64,000 bases of DNA from Aquimarina sp. TRL1 (lineage in GTDB: Bacteria; Bacteroidota; Bacteroidia; Flavobacteriales; Flavobacteriaceae), in assembly GCF_013365535.1 (NCBI RefSeq), contig NZ_CP053590.1, forward strand, positions 102,001 to 166,000. Reading direction: 5' to 3'. Below the pieces are notes generated by a model that was given only the letters and a program-made list of their open reading frames with translations, had not been told where the DNA came from and did no database searches. Positions 55,567 through 63,576 of the stretch are shown here, piece by piece; within the stretch, counting starts at the first letter, position 1; each line of letters starts with the position of its first letter. The translations under genes and the position numbers were made by a program.

Positions 55567-55593
55567 TCAATAAAAAAATTAATGTCGTCTATA

Positions 55594-55785
55594 TTAAATT
55601 ACTTTAACATTTACTGCGTTTAATCCTTTTCTTCCTTCTCGTAATTCAAATTCTACTTCATCACCTTCACGGATTTCATCTAATACCCCAGAAATGTGTA
55701 CAAAGTGTTCTTTTTTTGAATCTTCATCAATAATGAATCCAAATCCTTTGGTTTCATTAAAAAATTTTACTGTTCCTTTATTCAT
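55594..55785 (-). CDS. Cold-shock domain protein
   Basis: 63 residues, a single cold-shock (OB-fold) domain. RNP1-like 'KGFGFIID' and RNP2-like 'EHFVHIS' bind single-stranded nucleic acid, and 'GTVKFFNETKGFGFI' is the usual opening. It probably acts as an RNA chaperone in the cytoplasm. Monocistronic, with a strong terminator. Confidence 0.95.
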   Translation of the reverse strand: MNKGTVKFFNETKGFGFIIDEDSKKEHFVHISGVLDEIREGDEVEFELREGRKGLNAVNVKVI

Positions 55786-55942
55786 TATAATATATTATGG
55801 AATAAAGGTAGGGTTAATTAATTTAGAATTACCTGAATAAGGGTTTTGATTATAAATAAGTTTTACGTATGAAAATCTAAAAATCTCCGTTTTTTCTCAA
55901 AAAAAACCGTATTTTATAGTAAAAATCAAGCTATTTTTTCCG

Positions 55943-56980
55943 CTACCCTTCTGATAATTGATTTTTCGCATATTTACGCCACTTCTCTACGCACTCCTGC
56001 ATATCTGCCGGGATCTGTGTTTCGAACTTCATCATTTCTCCAGTCTCCGGATGTTCAAACCCTAATGTTCTGGCATGAAGTGCTTGCCTTGGCAGTACCT
56101 TAAATGCATTTTCTACGAATTGCTTGTATTTGGTAAACGTGGTTCCTTTTAATATTTTTTCACCTCCATATCGTTCGTCATTAAACAAGGTATGTCCGAT
56201 ATGTTTCATATGCACCCTGATCTGGTGTGTACGCCCGGTTTCTAATCGGCATGAAATTAGCGTAACATACCCTAATCGTTCTATCACTTTATAGTGTGTA
56301 ACTGCCGGCTTTCCCTTTTCTGATTCATCTCCTTCAAAAACAGTATTTTGCAATCGGTTTTTGGGATGTCTTCCTATATTCCCTTCGATGGTTCCTTCAT
56401 CTTCACTCAGATTTCCCCATACGATGGCAACATACTCCCGCTCAGAAGTTTTATCAAAAAACTGTTTCGCCAGATGAGTCATTGCTTCTTCCGTCTTGGC
56501 GATGACTAATAACCCACTGGTATCCTTATCTATTCTGTGTACCAGCCCCGGTCGATCACTACTATTGTTTGGTAAATTATCAAAATGATATATTAACGCA
56601 TTGATCAAGGTTCCTGAGTAGTTTCCATGTCCCGGATGTACAACCATCCCTGCCGGTTTATTAACGACTAACAGATATGCATCTTCATATACGATATCCA
56701 GAGGAATATCTTCGGGAGTCAACAGGTTCTCATATGGCGGATGAGAAAACAGTACCCGTACCACATCGTTGGGTTTTACCTTGTGATTGGACTTCACCGC
56801 TATATCATTGACAAAAACACTGCCCTGCTTAGCTGCTTGCTGTATTTTATTTCTGGTGGCATTCTCTACAAAGTTCATTAAAAACTTATCAACGCGCAGG
56901 GGAACTTGTCCACTTCCTGCTACAAATCGATAATGCTCATATAAATCATCCTCTGTAGGTTCTAATCCTTCTGTATTCAT
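55943..56980 (-). CDS. rluD: RluD-type 23S rRNA pseudouridine synthase
   Basis: 345 residues. An N-terminal S4 RNA-binding domain ('VPLRVDKFLMNFVENATRNKIQQAAKQGSVFVNDIAVK') is followed by the catalytic domain with 'PGLVHRIDKDTSGLLVIAKT', where the Asp in HRIDKDTSG is the nucleophile, and 'LETGRTHQIRVHMKHIGH'. RluD makes the pseudouridines of helix 69 in 23S rRNA; RluC-like specificity cannot be excluded. It lies 25 bases after the PASTA gene, probably co-transcribed. Confidence 0.9.
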   Translation of the reverse strand: MNTEGLEPTEDDLYEHYRFVAGSGQVPLRVDKFLMNFVENATRNKIQQAAKQGSVFVNDIAVKSNHKVKPNDVVRVLFSHPPYENLLTPEDIPLDIVYEDAYLLVVNKPAGMVVHPGHGNYSGTLINALIYHFDNLPNNSSDRPGLVHRIDKDTSGLLVIAKTEEAMTHLAKQFFDKTSEREYVAIVWGNLSEDEGTIEGNIGRHPKNRLQNTVFEGDESEKGKPAVTHYKVIERLGYVTLISCRLETGRTHQIRVHMKHIGHTLFNDERYGGEKILKGTTFTKYKQFVENAFKVLPRQALHARTLGFEHPETGEMMKFETQIPADMQECVEKWRKYAKNQLSEG

Positions 56981-57005
56981 AAGCTGGTACTGAAACTATC
57001 TTTTT

Positions 57006-57581
57006 TTAATCCGAAGAAAGGTTTACGGTTCCTCTGTTCCCATCTCCCAAAATCAAATCGATTGCAGAAGTCTTCATCAATTTAGTTCCCGGGCTCAGTT
57101 TTTTACCGTTATATCGTAACTCTAACACCATGTCTTTGGCTATATTCGGTTTATAGGTTACGGTACCTATTTTAAACCCTAAAGCCAATAGTTGGGGTTT
57201 TGCCTGACGCAATGTTTTCTGTACAACTCTAGGGACTTCTACTTTCTTATATCCTGATGGGTTCAGGGTTACATATATCTTTCTGTTTTCTTTTACCATA
57301 TTTCCTGCCGCAGGGTTTTGTTCTATTACAGAAAACCTGGGATACTCAGGATTAAAATTTGCTGAATCCTGTACCTCAAATCTCAATGAATGTTCTTCCA
57401 AAATTAGTTTTACCTCATCAAGTGTTTTCTTGCTTAAACTGGGTACTACTATTCGCTGATCGTGATTGGTAGTACTATCCAACCAACGTAGGCCCACAAA
57501 GCATAAAATAGCCACCATTGCCACAGCAATTACTAATTGGATAAGGAACATTTTACTGAATATAAACTTGAGTAATTTCAT
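57006..57581 (-). CDS. PASTA-domain membrane protein
   Basis: 191 residues from the ATG at 57581; the frame opens 20 codons earlier, but MKLLKFIFSKMFLIQL is the natural start. One N-terminal membrane helix (about 10-33) is followed by two clear PASTA repeats ('RIVVPSLSKKTLDEVKLILEEHSLRFEV' and 'KVEVPRVVQKTLRQAKPQLLALGFKIG') and a third partial one. PASTA domains bind peptidoglycan stem peptides or muropeptides. There is no kinase or transpeptidase domain. Its position opposite ddl fits a cell-wall role. Confidence 0.85.
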   Translation of the reverse strand: MKLLKFIFSKMFLIQLVIAVAMVAILCFVGLRWLDSTTNHDQRIVVPSLSKKTLDEVKLILEEHSLRFEVQDSANFNPEYPRFSVIEQNPAAGNMVKENRKIYVTLNPSGYKKVEVPRVVQKTLRQAKPQLLALGFKIGTVTYKPNIAKDMVLELRYNGKKLSPGTKLMKTSAIDLILGDGNRGTVNLSSD

Positions 57582-57651
57582 AGATTGATTTGATAATTTG
57601 GACAAAGATATGAAAACCGAAAGTTTTAGGCTTTTGTTCACAGATAAATGA

Positions 57652-57659
57652 TATTTTTG
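57652..57659 (+). promoter_or_regulatory. Probable -7 element of ddl
   Basis: TATTTTTG fits TAnnTTTG; a TTTG at 57633-57636 could be the -33 box, though the 15-base spacing is short. It lies 106 bases before the ddl start. Confidence 0.4.
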
Positions 57660-57764
57660 TTTTCACAAGCTCTAGAAAACAAAACGAGTCATTGCAATCG
57701 TTATACTGTAAAAGAAGGAGGTTTTGATACTCCTGATGGTATCTAAAAATAATATGTAATACAC

Positions 57765-58736
57765 ATGAAAAAAAATATAGCCATTCTTATGGGAGGATAC
57801 TCCAGTGAATTCGACATTTCTGTCAATAGCGGTCATGTTGTCTATAAACACCTGGATAAAAGCAAATATACTCCTTATCGGGTCATCATTAGTAAGGAAG
57901 ATTGGTACTACCTGGATGAAGAAGAGGCGCGACATCCTATTGACCGAAGTGATTTCTCTTTCCATCTCAATGGGGATAAAATTACTTTTGACGCAGCCTT
58001 TAATACTGTTCATGGCACTCCGGGAGAAGATGGTTTATTACAAGCATATTTTGAGCTCCTCGGAATCCCACAAACTGCCTGTGATTTTTATCAGGCTGCC
58101 TTAACCTTTAACAAAAGAGATTGCATCAGTGCAGTCAAACCATACGGAATTCCCTGTGCTACTAATTATTACCTCAATAAGGGAGATCAGGTTCATGTAA
58201 AAGAGATTATTAATCAGGTAGGACTTCCTTGTTTTGTAAAAGCAAATAAATCCGGAAGTAGTTATGGGGTTTCTAAAGTCAAAACCGCTGAAGAAATGCT
58301 TCCGGCCATTGAAGTTGCCTATAAAGAGGATGATGAGATTATTATCGAATCTTTTCTGAGCGGAACAGAAGTGTCTGTAGGTGTTATTCACTATAAAGGA
58401 AAAGACATCGTACTCCCGATTACCGAAATCGTCTCGGAGAATGAATTCTTTGATTATGCAGCTAAGTATGAAGGAAAATCCCAGGAGATTACTCCGGCAA
58501 GATTATCAGAAGAAGATAGAAAGAAAGTAGAAGAGATTGCACTAAAAGTCTACCAGGTTTTAAAAATGTCCGGATTCTCCAGAAGTGAATATATCTTCCA
58601 CAATGGGGTTCCTCATTTTATAGAAATGAATACAAATCCAGGATTAAGTGAAGCAAGTATCTTGCCTCAGCAAGCACAAAAAGCAGGTATCAGCCTTACA
58701 GAACTATTTAGTAATGCGATAGAAATGTGCCTGTAA
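57765..58736 (+). CDS. ddl: D-alanine--D-alanine ligase
   Basis: 323 residues, an ATP-grasp enzyme that joins two D-Ala for the peptidoglycan stem. Visible: 'ILMGGYSSEFDISVNSG' (D-Ala site), 'TVHGTPGEDGLLQAYFELLGIPQT', 'CFVKANKSGSSYGVSKV' (ATP loop), 'IIESFLSGTEVSVGVI', and 'EMNTNPGLSEASILPQQ' (metal and substrate). 'EFFDYAAKYEGKSQEITPA' is the omega loop with Tyr, so D-Ala-D-Ala rather than D-Ala-D-Lac is expected. Divergent from the PASTA gene. Confidence 0.96.
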   Translation: MKKNIAILMGGYSSEFDISVNSGHVVYKHLDKSKYTPYRVIISKEDWYYLDEEEARHPIDRSDFSFHLNGDKITFDAAFNTVHGTPGEDGLLQAYFELLGIPQTACDFYQAALTFNKRDCISAVKPYGIPCATNYYLNKGDQVHVKEIINQVGLPCFVKANKSGSSYGVSKVKTAEEMLPAIEVAYKEDDEIIIESFLSGTEVSVGVIHYKGKDIVLPITEIVSENEFFDYAAKYEGKSQEITPARLSEEDRKKVEEIALKVYQVLKMSGFSRSEYIFHNGVPHFIEMNTNPGLSEASILPQQAQKAGISLTELFSNAIEMCL

Positions 58737-58758
58737 CATGCTAATTCATTTAGTTTTC

Positions 58759-58766
58759 TATATTTG
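58759..58766 (+). promoter_or_regulatory. Probable -7 element of coaD
   Basis: TATATTTG fits TAnnTTTG and lies 29 bases before the coaD start codon. Confidence 0.5.
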
Positions 58767-58795
58767 TAGCACATCATAGATCAAGTACACAACAT

Positions 58796-59251
58796 ATGAG
58801 AAGAGCTGTTTTTCCGGGGTCTTTTGATCCTATTACCTTAGGGCATTACGATATCATCGAACGAGGACTCACGCTATTCGATGAAATTATTCTTGCAATT
58901 GGAGTGAATGCCGATAAAAAATACATGTTTTCACTGGAAGAAAGAAAGCGATTTATCGAGGAATCTTTTAAAGATGTTCCAAAAATTAAAGTAATGACTT
59001 ACGAGGGATTAACTGTTGATTTTTGCAAAAAACAACAAGCCAATTTTATCCTCAGAGGATTGCGTAATCCAGGGGACTTTGAATTCGAAAAAGCAATTGC
59101 TCACACGAATAGGAAAATGTCTGAAATAGAAACTGTTTTCCTTCTGACCTCTTCTGGAAAAAGTTATATCTCGTCTTCTATTGTCAGAGATGTGATCCGC
59201 AATGGAGGAGATTATACAGGGCTTGTACCTGATACGGTGCGCGTACAATAA
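58796..59251 (+). CDS. coaD: Phosphopantetheine adenylyltransferase
   Basis: 151 residues. It adenylates 4'-phosphopantetheine, the penultimate step of coenzyme A synthesis. 'FPGSFDPITLGHYDIIERGL' contains the T/HxGH nucleotide site (TLGH with His17), 'GLTVDFCKKQQANFILRGLRNPGDFEFE' the substrate pocket, and 'ISSSIVRDV' the ISSTxVR-like motif. Length and motifs are standard. It is followed by a strong terminator. Confidence 0.96.
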   Translation: MRRAVFPGSFDPITLGHYDIIERGLTLFDEIILAIGVNADKKYMFSLEERKRFIEESFKDVPKIKVMTYEGLTVDFCKKQQANFILRGLRNPGDFEFEKAIAHTNRKMSEIETVFLLTSSGKSYISSSIVRDVIRNGGDYTGLVPDTVRVQ

Positions 59252-59275
59252 ACACATTCACATTCTTTATATACT

Positions 59276-59314
59276 AAAAAAAGCTTCCCGGATATGTATT
59301 CAGGAAGCTTTTTT
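59276..59314 (+). terminator. Terminator of coaD
   Basis: AAAAAAGCTTCC / GGAAGCTTTTTT stem with a 14-base loop and a T-run. Confidence 0.88.
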
Positions 59315-59382
59315 ATGTCTTATCAAGCTGTTAATTTACTACATTAGCATTCTTGTTTATTCTCTTTTAAAATTCGGGTATT

Positions 59383-60204
59383 ATGAAAGTTCACGAAACA
59401 GCATTCATTGTCTCTACTTATAGATCTCTTCACGAAACGATTAGTAAAGATCCCTATGCCAGATTGTGGAACAATGATAAGACCAATTCTCTGCTTCCGG
59501 AAATATTTCAACAAATTTCTTCTAAAGAAGCCATCCTACATGCAATAAGAAATCGTTTTTTTCTGGAAGAGCTTACCGCTTTCTTCAAACATCACCCAAC
59601 GGGAACACTCATTAATTTTGGAGCAGGATTTAGCATGTATCAATTTATACTACCTGCTCATATACATACAATCGAAATTGACAAACAACCTATCATTGAA
59701 TATAAGAAATCTCAAATTGGTCAATGGATTAAAGATGGAACCTTGCCTCCACGGGTAATCGACTATCACGCTGTGGATTTTGCTACAAATACGACAAAAG
59801 AGATCGTTGCTAAAATAGCTCCGTATATCCAACATACTCCTACTTTTGTACTGTTAGAAGGTGTCTTATTTTTTCTGGATACTACGACTACAAACAAACT
59901 GTTTGAAGTTTTTTCTTTATTACAAAAACCAGGGGATCAAATCGGAAGCGTATCTTATCAACCCGAAGTAGCCAGTACTGAAGTATACAACCGGTTACTA
60001 CACTATTTTGATCGCAATAATCAGACGAATGAACTATTTGCTCACCAGACGATTCCTTCTTCTTTTTATCATTCTATCAATGGATATACAGTAGAGAAAG
60101 AAATAGATGAGTTCACGCTCGCAGCTACTTATGCTCCAGAGGAAAATATACTGATCAAAGAGGCTATCCTCAATGAAAGCTTGTATATCCTAAAAAGAAG
60201 ATAA
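59383..60204 (+). CDS. Class I SAM-dependent methyltransferase (LCM-like)
   Basis: 273 residues. 'NRFFLEELTAFFKHHPTGTLINFGAGFSMYQF' holds the glycine-rich SAM loop, followed by 'HTIEIDKQPIIEYKKSQIG' (acidic ribose site) and 'TFVLLEGVLFFLDTTT'. This order, with the Glu-Gly-Val-x-x-Phe-Leu motif, is that of the leucine-carboxyl-methyltransferase family, whose bacterial members methylate small carboxylates or natural products. The substrate is unknown. Separated from coaD by a terminator, so an independent unit. Confidence 0.8.
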   Translation: MKVHETAFIVSTYRSLHETISKDPYARLWNNDKTNSLLPEIFQQISSKEAILHAIRNRFFLEELTAFFKHHPTGTLINFGAGFSMYQFILPAHIHTIEIDKQPIIEYKKSQIGQWIKDGTLPPRVIDYHAVDFATNTTKEIVAKIAPYIQHTPTFVLLEGVLFFLDTTTTNKLFEVFSLLQKPGDQIGSVSYQPEVASTEVYNRLLHYFDRNNQTNELFAHQTIPSSFYHSINGYTVEKEIDEFTLAATYAPEENILIKEAILNESLYILKRR

Positions 60205-60622
60205 CATTTACTATTGAAATCTTTTTTTTACTTCATAACAAAAATCAGTTCAATCTACGTTTGAAAGCATATATATGCTAAGATTCCTCTTAAAATTATC
60301 ACAAACAAAATTAACTGACTGTTAATTACTTACTGCACACTTTCTTTCAAATAAAAAACTGCATTTCTTTACTTCGTTTACAATATGAAGGGCTATATGT
60401 AATAAATTAAACAGTTGGTAAACTCCTGTTTCATTTACCTACTAGTTCCCTATATATTTATACTCACTCAACTTAATATTATTTTTATGGAACAGAGACT
60501 TCCCGCTAATTAACTCCCTAATTGCCAACACACAGGGCATCACGGGAAATCAACTTTATTTTCGAGTTTTTCCTCGAAGCATTTAAATCTCGATTATCGA
60601 GTAACTCACAAAAACACAAATC
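60205..60622. other. Intergenic region with dispersed element
   Basis: 418 bases without a gene. The right end carries a CGAG...CTCG hairpin (60563-60576) and element copy 3, which ends about 20 bases before the hydrolase start. No clear promoter. Confidence 0.45.
60568..60603 (+). repeat. Dispersed hairpin element, copy 3 of 3
   Basis: Core AAGCATTTAAATCTCG then ATTATCGAGTAA, preceded by a small CGAG/CTCG hairpin. Nearly identical to the cores near 4130 and 31286. Here it forms the 5' leader of the T9SS hydrolase gene. Confidence 0.55.
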
Positions 60623-61897
60623 ATGAAAAAACAACTAACTATCTGGCTTTGCTTCATTATGTTTGGACTTAGCGCACATGTAATTGCACAATCTAACCCT
60701 TTGCCAGAAGGACTACCGCCTTCCAGAATTTCTTTTAAAGTAAATAACAAAACAGTATATATTCCATATTGGCGAAACCTGGCTATTGGCACCCGAAGAA
60801 CGAATATCACTAATGCTATTATTGCTTTTCACGGGGTAAATCAATACGGAAAATCCGTGTATGATAATTTAAGATCCGCAGCTATTTCTGAAGGACAATT
60901 AAACAACTCCCTTATTGTTTCTCCTATTATGATGGAACTCGATCATATGAATTATCACAACCTGGATAAAAACACATACGCTTATTGGACCAGGAGGTGG
61001 AAATTTGGAGATCTGTCTCAAAACAGCAACCGGGTTAGCTCTTTTACGGTCATTGATAAAATTGTCGAAATATTACTTAGAAATAACCCTAATCTAAAAA
61101 CACTGACAATTACTGGTTTTTCTGCCGGAGGACAAATGATCAATCGATATGCAGCCGGAAGTCGCGTTTCTATTCCTTCCAATGTTAAAGTACAATATGT
61201 TTCTTATGCGCCTTCTATCTACCTATATCCCGACAGTAGACGTCGAATTTCCGGATCTGAAAACAGATTTAGAACACCTTCTACCAATTGTAGTAATTAC
61301 AACAAATATGAATTTGGAATCAATGGGAACCTAAATTCATATATGAGAGCTACCGGAGCAACTGCTATCAAAAGAAATTTAACCAATAGAACGGTATACC
61401 AAATGATCGGAGAGCGAGATACAGGAACCCGTTATCTGGATGTCCGATGTGGTGCCAAATTACAAGGCGATAATCGATACCAACGTGCTCGCATCTACAC
61501 CAATTATGTACGCAGGTATTATATGAGAAATGACAATAAAAAATTGTTAGTAGCCCGTGGATATGGTCACTCTGCAGGTGCATACAAAGCCCGAAATGTA
61601 AGAAAAGTATTCTTTGCTTCATCCCGAAGATCCAAAGCTTTTGATGTGCACGAATTCGACAAAGAAACATCTACTAATGAAATTACTGTATACCCGAACC
61701 CGGCTTCAAATAGGTTACATCTATCAGGTGATAGTAAAAATACTTCTTACAGCATCTTTAATCCTCAGGGAAAAATGGTTAGAAAAGGAATAAATAACGC
61801 CCCTGAAATTACCATAGAAGACCTACAGCCCGGGATGTATTTTATTCAAATAAAAACGGATACTTTCACTACGCAAAAGACCTTTATAAAAAACTAA
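60623..61897 (+). CDS. Exported alpha/beta-hydrolase with T9SS type A sorting domain
   Basis: 424 residues. A signal peptide ends at 'VIAQ' (about residue 22). The catalytic part to about 340 shows 'NAIIAFHGVNQYGKSVYDNL' (oxyanion region), 'LTITGFSAGGQMINRYAAGS' with the nucleophilic Ser in GFSAGG, and a late His in 'LLVARGYGHSAGAY' as the likely base. The last 75 residues ('VYPNPASNRLHLSG' to the terminal TFIKN) are a type A sorting domain for secretion through the type 9 system. The middle is strongly basic (for example 'SRRRISGSENRFR'). An esterase or polyester/peptide hydrolase is plausible; the substrate is unknown. Confidence 0.82.
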   Translation: MKKQLTIWLCFIMFGLSAHVIAQSNPLPEGLPPSRISFKVNNKTVYIPYWRNLAIGTRRTNITNAIIAFHGVNQYGKSVYDNLRSAAISEGQLNNSLIVSPIMMELDHMNYHNLDKNTYAYWTRRWKFGDLSQNSNRVSSFTVIDKIVEILLRNNPNLKTLTITGFSAGGQMINRYAAGSRVSIPSNVKVQYVSYAPSIYLYPDSRRRISGSENRFRTPSTNCSNYNKYEFGINGNLNSYMRATGATAIKRNLTNRTVYQMIGERDTGTRYLDVRCGAKLQGDNRYQRARIYTNYVRRYYMRNDNKKLLVARGYGHSAGAYKARNVRKVFFASSRRSKAFDVHEFDKETSTNEITVYPNPASNRLHLSGDSKNTSYSIFNPQGKMVRKGINNAPEITIEDLQPGMYFIQIKTDTFTTQKTFIKN

Positions 61898-61929
61898 ACA
61901 GTATTAATAATATTAAGCAGAAGTATAAC

Positions 61930-61974
61930 AAAGCATCTTTTTATCATTTTTTTAAAAAGGTGCTTTTGTTTTGA
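61930..61974 (+). terminator. Terminator of the T9SS hydrolase gene
   Basis: AAAGCATCTTTTT pairs with AAAAAGGTGCTTT (one G-T wobble), followed by TGTTTT. Confidence 0.7.
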
Positions 61975-61981
61975 CACAACA

Positions 61982-62185
61982 TCAAAACCCCATCATCAAA
62001 GCTCCACAGGTTCCCAAACCAGTGATCAGATAAATTCCGGATAAAATCATGAATACCTTCCCGGCCACCGGATAATTATACTTACGCAACAGTAATCCTA
62101 TAATTAATAATATCACCGGAGGTACTAACATAATCATTACAATAAAAATGACTAATCCGTCTAAGTTTGGCTCTAATAGAATCAT
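61982..62185 (-). CDS. Small two-helix membrane protein
   Basis: 67 residues. Two hydrophobic helices ('LVIFIVMIMLVPPVILLIIGLLL' and 'VFMILSGIYLITGLGTCGALMMG') are joined by a short basic turn 'RKYNYPVAGK'. No family recognised. Its ATG overlaps the stop codon of the radical SAM gene by 4 bases, so translation is coupled and the protein probably works with that enzyme, perhaps as a membrane adaptor. This is an inference from the layout. Confidence 0.65.
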   Translation of the reverse strand: MILLEPNLDGLVIFIVMIMLVPPVILLIIGLLLRKYNYPVAGKVFMILSGIYLITGLGTCGALMMGF

Positions 62186-63576
62186 ATACTTTCTTTTTTT
62201 AGTTTTTCCAGATATGCTTTTTTATCATCTCTATAAAAAAGATTCATCGTTTCAAAAGGGATTATTTTATAATCTTTATCTACAATATGGACACAGGATT
62301 TCTTTATGGCTCTGACATCAAAATTATGCGCATCTATAAATTGCATAATAATAATCCGGAATAAGTTTTCATACCCTAATTCCGGAGCTTTTATATCTGG
62401 CAAGCAACACATGATGGATTGAAGATTCTGAGAAGCTACATCTACCGAATTTCCAGTACTAAACAACTGTAACATCCGCTCATGCAGTTCTTCATCTTGC
62501 TCATAGACAATCGTATTCTTTCCATTATTCAGTAAATCTGCCGGATTTATATATCGAGTAAGCGGAATAATTCCTGATTCATCTTTAAAAGCATATCCCA
62601 TCACCAATGCATCAGGGTTACACGGTACCGGTATTAAATCATCCGGTTCGAAAGCCGGGTACTGTTCCAGTATTTTTCTCCGCACTTCTGTCAGGGTAAT
62701 TCGATCTGTTTCTTCATTAAAATCTTCCAGGCGTCCCGCTATCTGAGTTGGCTGAAAAGTGACCCCTCTTACACATTTTTGTTTAATCGCATATGAAATC
62801 ACATCACCGATTTCATGATCGTTCAATCCTTTCTGTAAGGTAACGACCAAAGTAGTTGATAAGTTAAACACATTCAGATGTGCAATTGCCTGTTTGCGTA
62901 CCGCTGTTAAATCTTCTCCTCTTAATTTTTCTAATACCTCAGCTTCTAATGAATCAAACTGCAAATAAATCTCGAAATCAGGCATATACCCTGCTAACTT
63001 TTCAGCAAACTTCTTATCCTTTGCAATTCTCACTCCATTGGTATTTACCATTAAGTGTCTAATCGGTAGTGTTTTGGCATAATCCAGTATTTCAAAAAAC
63101 TGAGGGTGAATTGTCGGTTCCCCTCCACTAATTTGCACCACATCAGGTTCTTTTTCATTAGCTACAATGGTATCCAGCATCTTCTTAATTTCATCCAGTG
63201 TTCTGTGTCTTCCGTAATGTGGTGAAGAAGAAGCATAACAGGTAGGGCATGTCAGATTGCATCGATCTGTCACTTCTACAATTGACAAACAAGAATGCTG
63301 CTCGTGATCCGGACAAAGTCCGCAATCATAAGGACAACCATAATGCGTACTGGTATTAAAACGATAAGGAAATTCGGAAGCTTTGTTATAATTTCGGATG
63401 TTTTTATAATATTCAATATCATCTGCAATTAGCACTTTGGATCTTCCGTGCTCAGGGCAGTGTTTTAACATATATACTTTTTCATCCTCAAAGACGATTT
63501 TAGCATCAATTCTTTTCAAACAAGAAGTACAAAGGCTTAGCGTGTAGTCATAGTACGTGTATTTTCTAGTCGGCAT
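62182..63576 (-). CDS. Tes-like radical SAM protein (possible lipid-modifying enzyme)
   Basis: 464 residues. An N-terminal Cys4-like module (Cys16, Cys19, Cys40 and nearby) is followed by 'YGCPYDCGLCPDHEQHSC' (Cys81, 85, 88, 96) and the radical SAM cluster motif CxxxCxxC at Cys106, 110 and 113 in 'DRCNLTCPTCYASSSPHYG'. 'ISGGEPTIHPQFFEIL' is the GGE SAM-binding motif. C-terminal Cys residues ('SIMCCLPD', 'KKSCVHIV') may bind further clusters. The overall layout and wording match the family of tetraether synthase Tes, which joins lipid tails by carbon-carbon bond formation. It lies between an Lgt-like gene (11-base overlap) and a small membrane protein. Acting on membrane lipids is an inference. 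Confidence 0.78.
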   Translation of the reverse strand: MPTRKYTYYDYTLSLCTSCLKRIDAKIVFEDEKVYMLKHCPEHGRSKVLIADDIEYYKNIRNYNKASEFPYRFNTSTHYGCPYDCGLCPDHEQHSCLSIVEVTDRCNLTCPTCYASSSPHYGRHRTLDEIKKMLDTIVANEKEPDVVQISGGEPTIHPQFFEILDYAKTLPIRHLMVNTNGVRIAKDKKFAEKLAGYMPDFEIYLQFDSLEAEVLEKLRGEDLTAVRKQAIAHLNVFNLSTTLVVTLQKGLNDHEIGDVISYAIKQKCVRGVTFQPTQIAGRLEDFNEETDRITLTEVRRKILEQYPAFEPDDLIPVPCNPDALVMGYAFKDESGIIPLTRYINPADLLNNGKNTIVYEQDEELHERMLQLFSTGNSVDVASQNLQSIMCCLPDIKAPELGYENLFRIIIMQFIDAHNFDVRAIKKSCVHIVDKDYKIIPFETMNLFYRDDKKAYLEKLKKESI

